Positions 30,501 to 38,813 of a stretch of 64,000 nucleotides of DNA are shown piece after piece. How positions within the stretch are numbered: the first letter of the stretch is position 1; every line of letters starts with the position of its first letter. Below the pieces are notes generated by a model that did no database searches, had not been told where the DNA came from, and saw only the letters and a program-made list of their open reading frames with translations. The translations under genes and the position numbers were made by a program. The stretch is taken from assembly GCA_963752935.1 (NCBI GenBank), contig CAVWAL010000009.1, positions 434,001 to 498,000 of the forward strand. The letters run 5' to 3'. The DNA is from RI-153 sp963752935. Its GTDB lineage: Bacteria; Chloroflexota; Anaerolineae; Caldilineales; Caldilineaceae.

Positions 30501-33364
30501 TTGTGCCTCGGTGGCGCCGGGCGCTACCTGTGAACTGACCGTCGTCTACGTGGTCACCCAGGCTGATGTCGAATGCGGGCGTCATCAACAACATAGGCAC
30601 CGCCGACAGCGACCAGACCGACCCGGTCACTGATCCAGAAGACGTCACCGTGCCGCAGAATCCGTCGATTGTGGCGAACAAGGTGCTGGCGGGCAACGCC
30701 GATGAGGATGGCAGCAACTCCGTCTCGTTGGGCGATACGCTCAGCTACACCATCACTGCCACCAACAACGGCAATGTCACGCTGACCAATGTCACCGTCG
30801 ACGATGACCTGACCGGCACCACCGATGCCTTCTGCGCCGCCAGCCTGGCCCCAGGCCAAAGCTGTAACGTGGTCGTCACCTATGTGGTCACCCAGCCTGA
30901 TGTCGATGCCGGTACCATTACCAACGTGGGTGTCGTGACAGGAAACGACCCGAACCAAGCACCTGTCAGCGACGACGACGATGAAACGGTCATCGTACCG
31001 CAGAATCCGTCGATCGTGGCGAACAAGGTGCTGGCCGGCAACGCCGATGAGGATGGCAGCAACTCCGTCTCGTTGGGCGATACGCTCAGCTACACCATCA
31101 CTGCCACCAACAACGGCAATGTCACGCTGACCAATGTCACCGTCGACGATGACCTGACCGGCACCACCGATGCCTTCTGCGCCGCCAGCCTGGCCCCAGG
31201 CCAAAGCTGTGACGTGGTCGTCACCTATGTGGTCACCCAGGACGATGTCGACGCCACGACTATTGTCAACACCGGTGTTGTCAAGGGGACTACGCCCGCA
31301 CAACAGACCGTCACTGACCAGGACACGAACACGATCAGTGTGGTTGCCCCCGGTATCGTGATTGTCAAGTCACCTTCTAACCAGACAGTACTCGTCGGCG
31401 CAACGGCTGTATTCACGATTTCAGTGAGCAATCCGGGCAATGTGGCGCTGAGCAATGTGGTGGTGATGGACGTCCAATGCACCACCGGCCCGACCTTCAC
31501 CGGCGGCGATACCGACGGCGACAGTCTGCTCGACACCAACGAAACCTGGATCTATAGCTGTACGGTGGCGAATGTCACCACCAACTTCACGAACGAGGCG
31601 AGCGTCACGGCCACGGATCCGAACAACGCTGCGGTTGGCCCAGTGCAAGACAGCGCAGATGTAGACGTTATCAATCCACAGATCGCCATCAGCAAGACGC
31701 CGGCGAACCAACAGGTGTTGAACGGCGGTACAGCCCTCTTCACCCTGAGCGTCAGTAATCCTGGCAACGTAGCGCTGAGTACTGTCGTCGTAACGGATGC
31801 CCAGTGCACCACCGGCCCGACCTTCACCGGCGGCGACACCGACGGCGACAGCCGGCTCGACACAAACGAGACCTGGACCTATCGCTGTGAAGTTGCCAAC
31901 GTTACCACTGACTTCACCAATGTAGCGAGCGTCACGGCTACGGATCCGCTCAACAATCCAGTTGGCCCGCAACAGGCCCAGGCCACAGTCCATGTCGTCA
32001 ATCCTGGTATCGACGTAACGAAGCAACTGGTGCGCGAGGGCGCCGCCGCAGACGGCAACGTGGTGGTTGGCGAATCGTTGACCTACACGATCCGCATCAC
32101 CAACACGGGGAACACCGTGCTCAATACGGTTATCCTGACCGATACCTTTGACACGACCTATCTGCGGTTTGATTCGGCAACGCCGGCCGCATCGACGACT
32201 GCCGCCGGCAGCCCGGTATGGACAGATCTGACCGGGGATGGTGCCTTGCAGCCGGGTGAATCCATGACGGTGACAGTACGCTTCACGGCGCTGGCATCGA
32301 CCACGGCTCTGGCCGATCCCAATGTACCCAACACGGCTACGGTGGAAGGCCAGACAGACGAACTGGTAACCTGTTCGCCAGGTCGGGCGCTGGCTGCCGA
32401 CTGCAAGGTGCCGTCAGTCTTCGACGAGGACACAGATGTTGTCTCCATCACGGCTCCGTCTGTCTCCATCTTCAAGACGGTTACTGCTCCGGCAAGTGGG
32501 ATTGTTGGGGTGGGTGAGCTGGTGACCTTTACCATCGCCATTAGCAACACGGGCGACACGACCCTCGTCACCGTGGAGGTCAAGGATCTGTATGACGCGG
32601 CCGAACTAGAATATGTGCGCAGTAGCCTAACCCTGACCCCGACCGTTCAGAACGACAACAGCGTCAGTTGGAATGATGTCACTGAAGAACTAGGCGATAT
32701 CCTCCCTGGTGAGCAAGTCTCATTCACCGTCACGTTCCGCTTTATCAGCAATGACGCAGCAACAAATGCGGCTCAGTTGGGCACTGTACTGGACGAAAAC
32801 GGCGACAGCCCCGATCAGCCGCTAGGGCAGTCAGAGGTCACGGTTACGGCCAGCCCTGCCGCAGTGAACCTGCTCAGATTTGCGGCGCGACAGGTCTCTG
32901 AGGGTGTACAGATTGAATGGGAGACAGGCAGCGAGCTGGACACGTGGGGCTTCTATGTACTGCGCAGCGATAGCAGGGATCGCTCACAGGCCGTACGAAT
33001 CTCCGAACTGGTCATCCCGGCAACTGGCCCTGGCAGCAGCTACATGGTGATCGATCCCGAAGGAACGACGTCAAGTTACTACTGGCTTCAGGAACAGGAG
33101 ATCAACGGCAAAATCAATGAGTCCGGTCCCATCCGGGTGACAGGCACATCAACAGGTGTACAGGGCAGCCATGCGCTCTATCTGCCCACCGTTGTGTTAA
33201 GCAGTATCACAACCCGCGAAGTGCAAGAGATCCCAGTCATCGAGCCGTCAGACAGTCAAGCGGATGGCTCAGTTGAACAGCAAGCGCTTGCGGATACACC
33301 ACAAGAAAATCTCTCGGTTGATGCGCCGAACAAAATCTATCTGCCCATCACAACCTCAGAGTAA
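24586..33364 (+). CDS. Giant secreted subtilisin-like protease with 17 DUF11-like repeats (three frameshifts)
   Basis: Correcting three single-base indels (one base lost near 25490-25497, one gained near 26539-26543, one gained near 30568-30571) gives one frame of 2925 residues. Order: signal peptide ending AFAQG; propeptide-like segment with VTYFVRFAPGLASS; S8 catalytic domain with D (VAVLDTGIDGTHPDL), H (NGHGTRMAGIV), oxyanion N (AATGNN) and S (VSGTSAAAAQVAG); a spacer with cysteines; a Cna-B/SpaA-like segment (VIEKVAIGGDATFDFATTG); 17 DUF11-type repeats of about 109 to 150 residues; and a C-terminal domain with ALYLPTVV and a final KIYLPITTSE. It is a likely cell-surface or released protease with a long stalk. 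The serine motif lacks the usual M-A-T-P-H, so activity is uncertain. Confidence 0.8.
26893..28665 (+). repeat. Five tandem type-A DUF11 repeats (about 357 bp each)
   Basis: Units start at 26893, 27250, 27607, 27952 and 28309; four are 357 bp and one is 345 bp. Each encodes YTIVKTA...INYTIVVANTG, GVLEVGETWTYTGSYTVLQS and a D-rich DIDDNGGGDG loop that may bind Ca2+. Long stretches are identical in DNA between units, a sign of recent duplication or gene conversion. Confidence 0.92.
28666..31351 (+). repeat. Type-B and related DUF11 repeats with near-identical DNA blocks
   Basis: Eight units begin at 28666, 28993, 29320, 29665, 30007, 30337, 30665 and 31010. The units at 28666, 28993 and 30337 share a block of more than 150 bases that is almost identical (encoding AVDKQYVSNADEDGSGTISL onward). 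The units at 29320, 30665 and 31010 form a second near-identical set (NKVLAGNADEDGSNSVSL). Four more diverged units follow to 32860. Confidence 0.9.
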
Positions 33365-33440
33365 GCGCAGCAGAGGGCAGGCAGCGAGTTCAACTGACAA
33401 CAGACTCGCTGCCCGCCCATAGCCCCCGATCCCCCAATTC

Positions 33441-33490
33441 AAAACCGGCAAGGTGGGCGAGTCATGTACTCGCCCACCTTGCCGGTTTTT
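33441..33490 (+). terminator. Strong rho-independent terminator of the protease gene
   Basis: A perfect 22-bp stem starting AAAACCGGCAAGGTGGGCGA (33441-33462) pairs with 33468-33489 around a five-base loop and ends in TTTTT. It lies 76 bases past the protease stop codon. Confidence 0.85.
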
Positions 33491-33604
33491 GGCAAGCCAA
33501 GCCCCATCACGAATCGCGCAGAAGCGCCGCCTGCCGCAGCAAGTGGACGGCGTCGTAGCGACTGCGGCGATCTTGCACGGCGACATATACCTTATAGGAA
33601 AACG

Positions 33605-33633
33605 TTGACAAATATGGGAAGCCGACCTATGAT
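33605..33633 (+). promoter_or_regulatory. Sigma-70 promoter of the TetR-glycosyltransferase operon
   Basis: TTGACA (33605-33610), a 17-base spacer, then TATGAT (33628-33633). The -35 is a perfect match and the -10 differs by one base. The start point would fall near 33640, at the edge of the TetR operator boxes. Confidence 0.8.
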
Positions 33634-33643
33634 CAACACCAAT

Positions 33644-33678
33644 GAATACTCATTCAATATTATGAATGTTCATTCAAT
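33644..33678 (+). promoter_or_regulatory. Two tandem TetR-type operator boxes
   Basis: GAATACTCATTCAAT (33644-33658) and GAATGTTCATTCAAT (33664-33678) are spaced exactly 20 bases apart, two helical turns. Each has a GAAT-n-CATTC core; the second is a perfect GAATG/CATTC inverted repeat. They sit at the predicted transcription start and just before the TetR gene, so the regulator probably represses its own operon. Confidence 0.7.
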
Positions 33679-33693
33679 GCAAGGGATGTTCCT

Positions 33694-34308
33694 ATGCCAG
33701 ATTCAATTCAGCAACAACTTGTCCGCGCACGCAAGAACCAGATCCTGGACGCAGCGACGATTGTCTTCGCCCAGAAAGGGTTCCATGCCACCACCATTCG
33801 CGACATTGCCACGCAGGCGGGCATTGCTGACGGCACCATCTACAACTACTTCGAGAATAAGTCGATGTTGTTGTTGGGCATCTTCGAGCGGATGCGCGAC
33901 ACAGTCGTACAGGATCATAGGCCACCGGCGCCCGATGCAGTGGATCCGCACACTTTTCTGCGCACGTTTCTGCAGCATCCGCTGATGGCGCTCAAAGAGG
34001 ACAACTTCGCGCTCTTCCGCATTGTGCTTTCAGAGATAATGGTAAATGAAGAGCTGCGCACGCTCTATTACCGGCAAATTATGCAGCCGACCCTGGCGCT
34101 GGCCGAGGCGTACATCCAGGGTCAGGTGGATCAGGGCAAGTTCAAGGTCGCGAATGTCAACCTCACCGTGCGCGCCATCTCCGCCATGATCATGGGGCTG
34201 ATGCTGGAATACACCATGGGCGACAGCACTGTCACCGAGCAGTGGGATCAACTGCCCGAGGCGCTGGCCGATCTGATTTTGAATGGACTCAAGGAGAAGG
34301 ATTCATGA
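33694..34308 (+). CDS. TetR/AcrR family transcriptional regulator
   Basis: The 204-residue protein has an N-terminal HTH (residues ~15-62: QILDAATIVFAQKGFHATTI, then DGTIYNYFENK) typical of TetR repressors, followed by a helical ligand-binding domain. It should repress transcription until a small lipophilic ligand binds. It is preceded by a consensus promoter with two operator-like boxes, and its stop overlaps the start of the glycosyltransferase gene (ATGA), so both genes are one operon controlled by this repressor. Confidence 0.93.
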   Translation: MPDSIQQQLVRARKNQILDAATIVFAQKGFHATTIRDIATQAGIADGTIYNYFENKSMLLLGIFERMRDTVVQDHRPPAPDAVDPHTFLRTFLQHPLMALKEDNFALFRIVLSEIMVNEELRTLYYRQIMQPTLALAEAYIQGQVDQGKFKVANVNLTVRAISAMIMGLMLEYTMGDSTVTEQWDQLPEALADLILNGLKEKDS

Positions 34309-35588
34309 AGATTTCAGTGGTTGCCTCCGGCACACGCGGTGATGTACAGCCCTATCTTGCGCTGAGTAAGGGTTTACAGGATGCGGGCTACAGCATCCGT
34401 CTGCTGGCCAGCGAGAATTTCGAAGAATTGGTCAGCCAAACGGGTGTCGCTTTTGGCTCTATGGGCATGGGCGCCGAGGAACGCATCCAGAGCGAGGAAT
34501 GGCGCAAAGTTATCGAAGGGGGCAACTTTCTCAAAGTGCTGGGGCAGATGCAATCAGAAATGAAAAATGCAGCAGCCGAACTGGCGCCAAAGCTCCCCCC
34601 ACTGTTAGAAGGCAGTGACCTGATCATAACAGGCATGGCCGGGTTGGGCGGCATCTTTTCGATTGCCGATCGGTACAACATTCCGGTGATTCAAGCCTAC
34701 GTAGTGCCCTTTGCACCAACCCAGGAATTTGCTACGCCGTTGGTGCCCAGCCTCCCCTTCGGGAAGATCCTCAACCCTCTGTCATACCACGTGATGCATC
34801 AGATGTTCTGGCAGGGGACAAAGTCGGTCGACATCGAGGTGCGCAAACTGCTGGGGTTGCCCAAACCACCCTTCTGGGGACCGTTCGGCTCTCTGGCGCG
34901 TCGCCAAATGCCAACGCTCTATGGCTACAGTCGCCACGTTTTGCCGCGGCCACAGGACTGGAGACCCGAATATCACGTGACAGGCTATTGGTTTCTGGAC
35001 GAAGCGACTGGCTGGCAACCACCCGCCGATCTGGTGGATTTTCTGGATGCAGGCGAGGCGCCGGTCTATATCGGCTTTGGCAGTATGGGCAGCCGCAACC
35101 CTGCAGAAGCCGGTCGTATTGCGCTGGATGCGCTGGAACGTTCTGGTCGACGTGGTGTGCTGGCTTCAGGCTGGGGCGGGCTGAAACCGGCAAGCGTCCC
35201 CGACACGGTGCACCTGATTTCGTCGTTGCCGCATAGCTGGCTCTTCCCACGAATGGCGGCGGTCGTGCACCACGGCGGCGCAGGGACAACCGCAGCGGGG
35301 CTGCGCGCCGGTATCCCCTCTGTCATTACGCCGTTCGGCATGGATCAGCCCTTTTGGGGCCGGCGCCTTGCCGATCTGGGTGTCGGTCCGCAGCCCATTC
35401 CGCGCAAGCGGCTGACCGACGAACGTCTGGCCGACGCCATCACCGAAGCCGTCACCGATCCCGCTATACGCCGCCGGGCAAGGGAACTGGGTGAGAAGAT
35501 CCGCAACGAAGACGGTATCGCCAACGCGGTCGCCCAGATAGACCATTTCTGCCAGAGTGGCAGGATGGCCGACGCAGTACAGGGATAA
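34305..35588 (+). CDS. UDP-glycosyltransferase (GT1 / sterol glucosyltransferase-like)
   Basis: The 427-residue protein has two Rossmann-type halves: MKISVVASGTRGDVQPYLAL at the start and the nucleotide-sugar site VVHHGGAGTTAAGLRAGIPS followed by DQPFWGRRLADLGVG near the end. This is the pattern of bacterial macrolide- and sterol-type glucosyltransferases, which add a sugar to a lipophilic small molecule. The start at 34305 overlaps the TetR stop and has AAGGAG upstream. Control by a TetR regulator suggests induction by its own acceptor, for example a drug or a lipid. The acceptor is not predictable. Confidence 0.92.
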   Translation: MKISVVASGTRGDVQPYLALSKGLQDAGYSIRLLASENFEELVSQTGVAFGSMGMGAEERIQSEEWRKVIEGGNFLKVLGQMQSEMKNAAAELAPKLPPLLEGSDLIITGMAGLGGIFSIADRYNIPVIQAYVVPFAPTQEFATPLVPSLPFGKILNPLSYHVMHQMFWQGTKSVDIEVRKLLGLPKPPFWGPFGSLARRQMPTLYGYSRHVLPRPQDWRPEYHVTGYWFLDEATGWQPPADLVDFLDAGEAPVYIGFGSMGSRNPAEAGRIALDALERSGRRGVLASGWGGLKPASVPDTVHLISSLPHSWLFPRMAAVVHHGGAGTTAAGLRAGIPSVITPFGMDQPFWGRRLADLGVGPQPIPRKRLTDERLADAITEAVTDPAIRRRARELGEKIRNEDGIANAVAQIDHFCQSGRMADAVQG

Positions 35589-35620
35589 AGCGACGCGACA
35601 GACACCGGTCATCCTCCTAC

Positions 35621-36462
35621 CTATATAGAGATCAATACAATTGCCCCCAAACAGATGACGACGCCGAGCCCTTGACTCCGCGAGACTCTTTCGTGCAAAA
35701 GGATGCTTGCCAGGATCACCGTCGACGCCGGATAGAGTGAGGCGAGCACGGCGGCGACGTCGAGCCGGGTGAATTGCTGCGCCAACAAAAAGAATACGTT
35801 CCCCCCGGCATCCAGGATACCGGCCAGGAACGCGACACGGTTCGCCGACGGCGAGATCAGCGGTAACTTTCTCACGCGCACCATCAACACACCCACTGCC
35901 AAAGAAACCAGGCGCGTCATGATCAGCGGCGTGAAGACCTGGCCTGCTTCCACCTGGGCAATGAGGATGAAAAAGCTGCCAAAGCCGATGCCGGCCACAC
36001 AGGCTAGCATAGCCCATGCTGAGAGATCGCATGGTCCGTCGTTGCCGGTTGCGACACCAGCCAGATCCCCCCAAACGCCACCACGAACCCGATCACCTGC
36101 AGCGACGAAGGCAGCCCTTCCGTCAGCCCACTAAAGAGGACGGGCAAGGCCGCGCCGATCACCGCGGTGATGGGTGCAACGGTTGCCGCCTGTTCGGTCG
36201 ATAGGGCACGGTAGAGTGAAGCAATGCCCACAGCCCCAGCACCCCCCGCCAGCACCGCCCAAAACGTACTCGCCGCCGACGGCAGCATCTCACCCCGGAG
36301 CAGTGCACCTGCCAGCAAGATCAAAATACCGCTGAACGAAGAAAGCGCCAGGACTTGAAACTGGCTGTGGCGCCGGCTGGCAAACCCGCCGCTAAAGTCG
36401 CCGCCGCCCCAGACAACGGCCGAAGTCAGCGCCAACAGGATTCCGATCAGGGTATCAGGCAT
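35621..36462 (-). CDS. EamA/DMT family transporter (one-base frameshift)
   Basis: Two frames, from 36462 and from about 36010, join into a 280-residue protein if one base is added near 36004-36012. The result has ten hydrophobic helices in two EamA repeats, starting MPDTLIGILLALTSAVVWGG and ending LGVVICLGAIVLISI, with the second repeat's AVLASLYPASTVILASILLHERV being typical. It is an inner-membrane drug/metabolite transporter of unknown cargo. The gene is convergent with the glycosyltransferase, 32 bases apart. The break falls in the loop between the two repeats, so either a sequencing error or two half-size proteins is possible; the error is more likely. Confidence 0.82.
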
Positions 36463-36505
36463 GGTTCACATCGATCTAGGGTGGAGTGACACAGTTGCGG
36501 CACAA

Positions 36506-36548
36506 CAAGAATGAGACCGGTCATCAGTGATGACCGGTCTCATTCTTG
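36506..36548 (-). terminator. Hairpin terminator after the bactofilin gene
   Basis: CAAGAATGAGACCGGTCATC and its complement form an almost perfect 21-bp palindrome centred near 36527. It lies 28 bases past the stop of the minus-strand bactofilin gene and upstream of the EamA gene. Confidence 0.7.
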
Positions 36549-36575
36549 TCTATCTTTCTCTGTGCGAACCTAAGG

Positions 36576-37715
36576 CTAGGTCCATGCATCATTATTCGAT
36601 TGTTCATCCGCTTCATCGTCACTGTCATCTTCGGTGGCAGATGATTCTTCGAGTTGTGGCGACAGCGAACGGGACGATTCAGGCCTTCCGGATCTTCCTG
36701 ATTGCCAACTGCTGAGATTCGACGTGGTCGACGTAAATCCACCAGATCCCATCTTGAATTCGCCTTCAAAGAAAGCGCCCTCTTCCACGATCAGCGTAGG
36801 CGCCTGTGCTTTGCCGCGCATTTCGCCTGTCGACTGGATGGTGAGCCGCTCTTCACATGAAAAATCGCCGTTTGCCGATCCTGCGACGGTGCTGTTGCGG
36901 GCGCGGATCGTAGCCGACACATTGGCTCCCTCGGCAATGATTACCGTGCCTTTGCAGTCGATTTCGCCTTCGAAGGTGCCTTCGATCAATAAGTCACCAT
37001 CAGAACGTACATTGCCGTTGAAGGTCGATTCGCGGCTAATCACCGTACGCGCGGACGGTGTGACGGCCTGGGGTGCACGAGGTGACGAGCGCTCTCGCTC
37101 TCGCTCCCAGTCCTGGGGCCTCTCCTGAGACGGCATGGGCAAATCAGGGTATGGCAATCGCTCGCGGGGCACTGGATTCATAGGTCTTCGTTCTCCTTCT
37201 GGGTTCCACTTCCCCTGACTGGACGGAGCCGGTCGTTCGGGCCGTTGTTGTGGCCGCGGATCAAAACGGGATTGAGGGGATTGAGGCATAGGTTCGGGCG
37301 CGCGCTGCGGTTCGGACGCGCGCGGATAGGATTCGGGCATGCGCGGTGGGCCTTGCATTCGTGGCGCTTGCTCTGGGATGCGTGGCGCCGGTTCCGGAAT
37401 ACGTGGCGCCGGCTCTGGCAAACGCAACGAAGGATCAGGTATTCTGGGCGCAACATCCGGCTGCCTTGACGTCGGTTCGGACGATCTTGGGGGTGTGGAC
37501 GATTCCAAGAAGCGCGGCGGCGATGGTGGTGGGGCGTCTGTTGGCGGAAGAGGAGCATGACGCTCTTCCGCTAGACCCTGCTCCCTGCGCATTTCTTCGT
37601 CCGTCGGCTCATTTTGAGCCAGGGCCGCTTTGGTGCGTTCTACCAATGGAGAGGGATCCGGATAGATAGGATCTTCGTCTTGTTCATCTTTCTTATCGCG
37701 TTTAAAAAATTGCAT
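36576..37715 (-). CDS. Bactofilin with long proline-rich N-terminus
   Basis: The 379-residue protein has a bactofilin beta-helix core (residues ~215-315) with SRESTFNGNVRSDGDLLIEG, FEGEIDCKGTVIIAEGANV and GEMRGKAQAPTLIVEEGA. Bactofilins polymerise without nucleotide and scaffold cell shape or envelope machines. The core is flanked by an unusual N-terminal tail of about 210 residues with repeated PRIPEPAPRIPE and many P, R, E and Q, and by an acidic C-terminus (DDSDDEADEQ). The tail probably is disordered and may bind partners. A second, short bactofilin lies at 51595-52032. Confidence 0.9.
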   Translation of the reverse strand: MQFFKRDKKDEQDEDPIYPDPSPLVERTKAALAQNEPTDEEMRREQGLAEERHAPLPPTDAPPPSPPRFLESSTPPRSSEPTSRQPDVAPRIPDPSLRLPEPAPRIPEPAPRIPEQAPRMQGPPRMPESYPRASEPQRAPEPMPQSPQSRFDPRPQQRPERPAPSSQGKWNPEGERRPMNPVPRERLPYPDLPMPSQERPQDWERERERSSPRAPQAVTPSARTVISRESTFNGNVRSDGDLLIEGTFEGEIDCKGTVIIAEGANVSATIRARNSTVAGSANGDFSCEERLTIQSTGEMRGKAQAPTLIVEEGAFFEGEFKMGSGGFTSTTSNLSSWQSGRSGRPESSRSLSPQLEESSATEDDSDDEADEQSNNDAWT

Positions 37716-38252
37716 TCCGACTCCATTTCCTCCGTTTCTCAGGCGACACGGAGCAGCCGTCGTTTCGCATGAGTATCGTCAACTTGTTTCACAACCGTAA
37801 CAGACGTCTGTAGGCTATATGCAGAAAACCACTCAAGCTATTTTCGTAAGGCTTTCCCAGTTCAGTCAAAGCATATACTGTAGTATACACGAAAACGCCT
37901 GAAAGAGAGCAACTGTTCCCATCGCGGTTACTGCAACGCCACTTACTTGAGCGAGAGCTCGCGATGTTGCTCAACCGGCTGACATCGCTAACTGCCCAAC
38001 ACTGATGAGACAATGAGCGATTGTACGCCATTCCATCTACTCTGGCAAGTGACAGTAAAGTAGAGAGGCTAATTCAAGGTGGGCGCGAGTTTGACCTTCC
38101 GGGCAGGTTACTGCCCCAAATCCGAATTGCCCCTCAAATTGGCACCGCTCAATGCGACCAAAACCGGTGTAAACAAAAAACATGTTGTTATACTTTGGGG
38201 CGGACAGACCAGATTCGTGGACGTCAGCCAAAGTCGAACCGGACATCTCTTT
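37716..38252. other. Intergenic region without convincing gene
   Basis: The region lies between divergent bactofilin and SCP2 genes. Several short frames exist on both strands, but none has a ribosome binding site, family likeness or good codon use. It should contain the bactofilin promoter on the minus strand; no clear match was found. The SCP2 promoter lies just after its right end. Confidence 0.5.
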
Positions 38253-38281
38253 TGACGAGCCCAACTCTCATCTTTATAATG
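38253..38281 (+). promoter_or_regulatory. Sigma-70 promoter of the SCP2-domain gene
   Basis: TTGACG (38253-38258), a 17-base spacer and TATAAT (38276-38281). Its start point near 38288 lies inside a longer open frame from 38182, so it argues for the later ATG at 38326 as the true start. Confidence 0.75.
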
Positions 38282-38325
38282 GTATACACGCAGCCTTGGC
38301 AACATGTAATATAGACGACTACGCT

Positions 38326-38733
38326 ATGTCCTTTTTCAAGTCAGATCGACAACTGTACGAGGTTTTGCAAGCAGTCTTTGATCGAGTGCGCGAGGAGCCG
38401 CAGCACATCGAAGCCTTTACGCGCAGCAATCTCGTCATCCGTATGCACTTTGCCAAACCAGATGCCCAGGTGTTGCTCGATGGACGCCAGCCGCCCCTGG
38501 AGGTGTTCTATGGGGAGCGTCCGGGGCGTGCCGATCTGGAACTCACCATGGAAGCGGATGATCTGCATGCTATCTGGATGGGTCGCAAGCGATTGCGCGA
38601 CTCGTTTTTTAATGGCGATATCCAGACGCGTGGCAACGTCTTTCGAGCCAGCAAGTTGACGGATCTATTCCGCGAAGCCGAACGCGCCTACCCATCTGTT
38701 ATTGCCGAACTAGGATCTGGGGTGAGGGAATAG
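38326..38733 (+). CDS. SCP2 sterol-binding domain-containing protein
   Basis: The 135-residue protein is almost entirely an SCP2-like lipid-binding domain: SDRQLYEVLQAVFDRVREEP, FTRSNLVIRMHF, VFYGERPGRADLELTMEADD and MGRKRLRDSFFNGDIQTRGN. Bacterial members bind lipids or act as accessory domains. The start at 38326 is preferred because of the promoter at 38253-38281; the longer frame adds 48 residues of no family likeness. The ribosome binding site is weak. It is directly upstream of dnaG, whose promoter overlaps its stop codon. Confidence 0.75.
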   Translation: MSFFKSDRQLYEVLQAVFDRVREEPQHIEAFTRSNLVIRMHFAKPDAQVLLDGRQPPLEVFYGERPGRADLELTMEADDLHAIWMGRKRLRDSFFNGDIQTRGNVFRASKLTDLFREAERAYPSVIAELGSGVRE

Positions 38734-38737
38734 CGCT

Positions 38738-38766
38738 TTGACACTCGTTTTCACTCAGGCTATAAT
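38738..38766 (+). promoter_or_regulatory. Consensus sigma-70 promoter of dnaG-rpoD
   Basis: TTGACA (38738-38743), exactly 17 bases, then TATAAT (38761-38766): a perfect consensus promoter. It starts five bases after the SCP2 gene stop and lies 47 bases before the dnaG start codon. Confidence 0.9.
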
Positions 38767-38813
38767 CCTGCCAGTGTCCGTATTGCTACCCAAAGGGTCG
38801 AGGAAGGAGTAGC

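Noticed and set aside
28478..31303. Several minus-strand frames of 200 to 290 codons within the protease gene
   Set aside because: They repeat with the DUF11 units and are produced by the repetitive coding sequence read backwards.
26893..32860. Regularly spaced repeats resembling a CRISPR-like array
   Set aside because: Units are over 300 bp, coding, and encode DUF11 domains; there is no short repeat with unique spacers.
13355..36462. Programmed ribosomal frameshifting in the broken genes
   Set aside because: The breaks lack slippery heptamers followed by structure, occur in unrelated genes, and shift in both directions, which fits sequence errors better.
37789..38031. 80-codon minus-strand frame near the bactofilin gene
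   Set aside because: No ribosome binding site, many serines and cysteines without pattern, and no neighbours that suggest a role.
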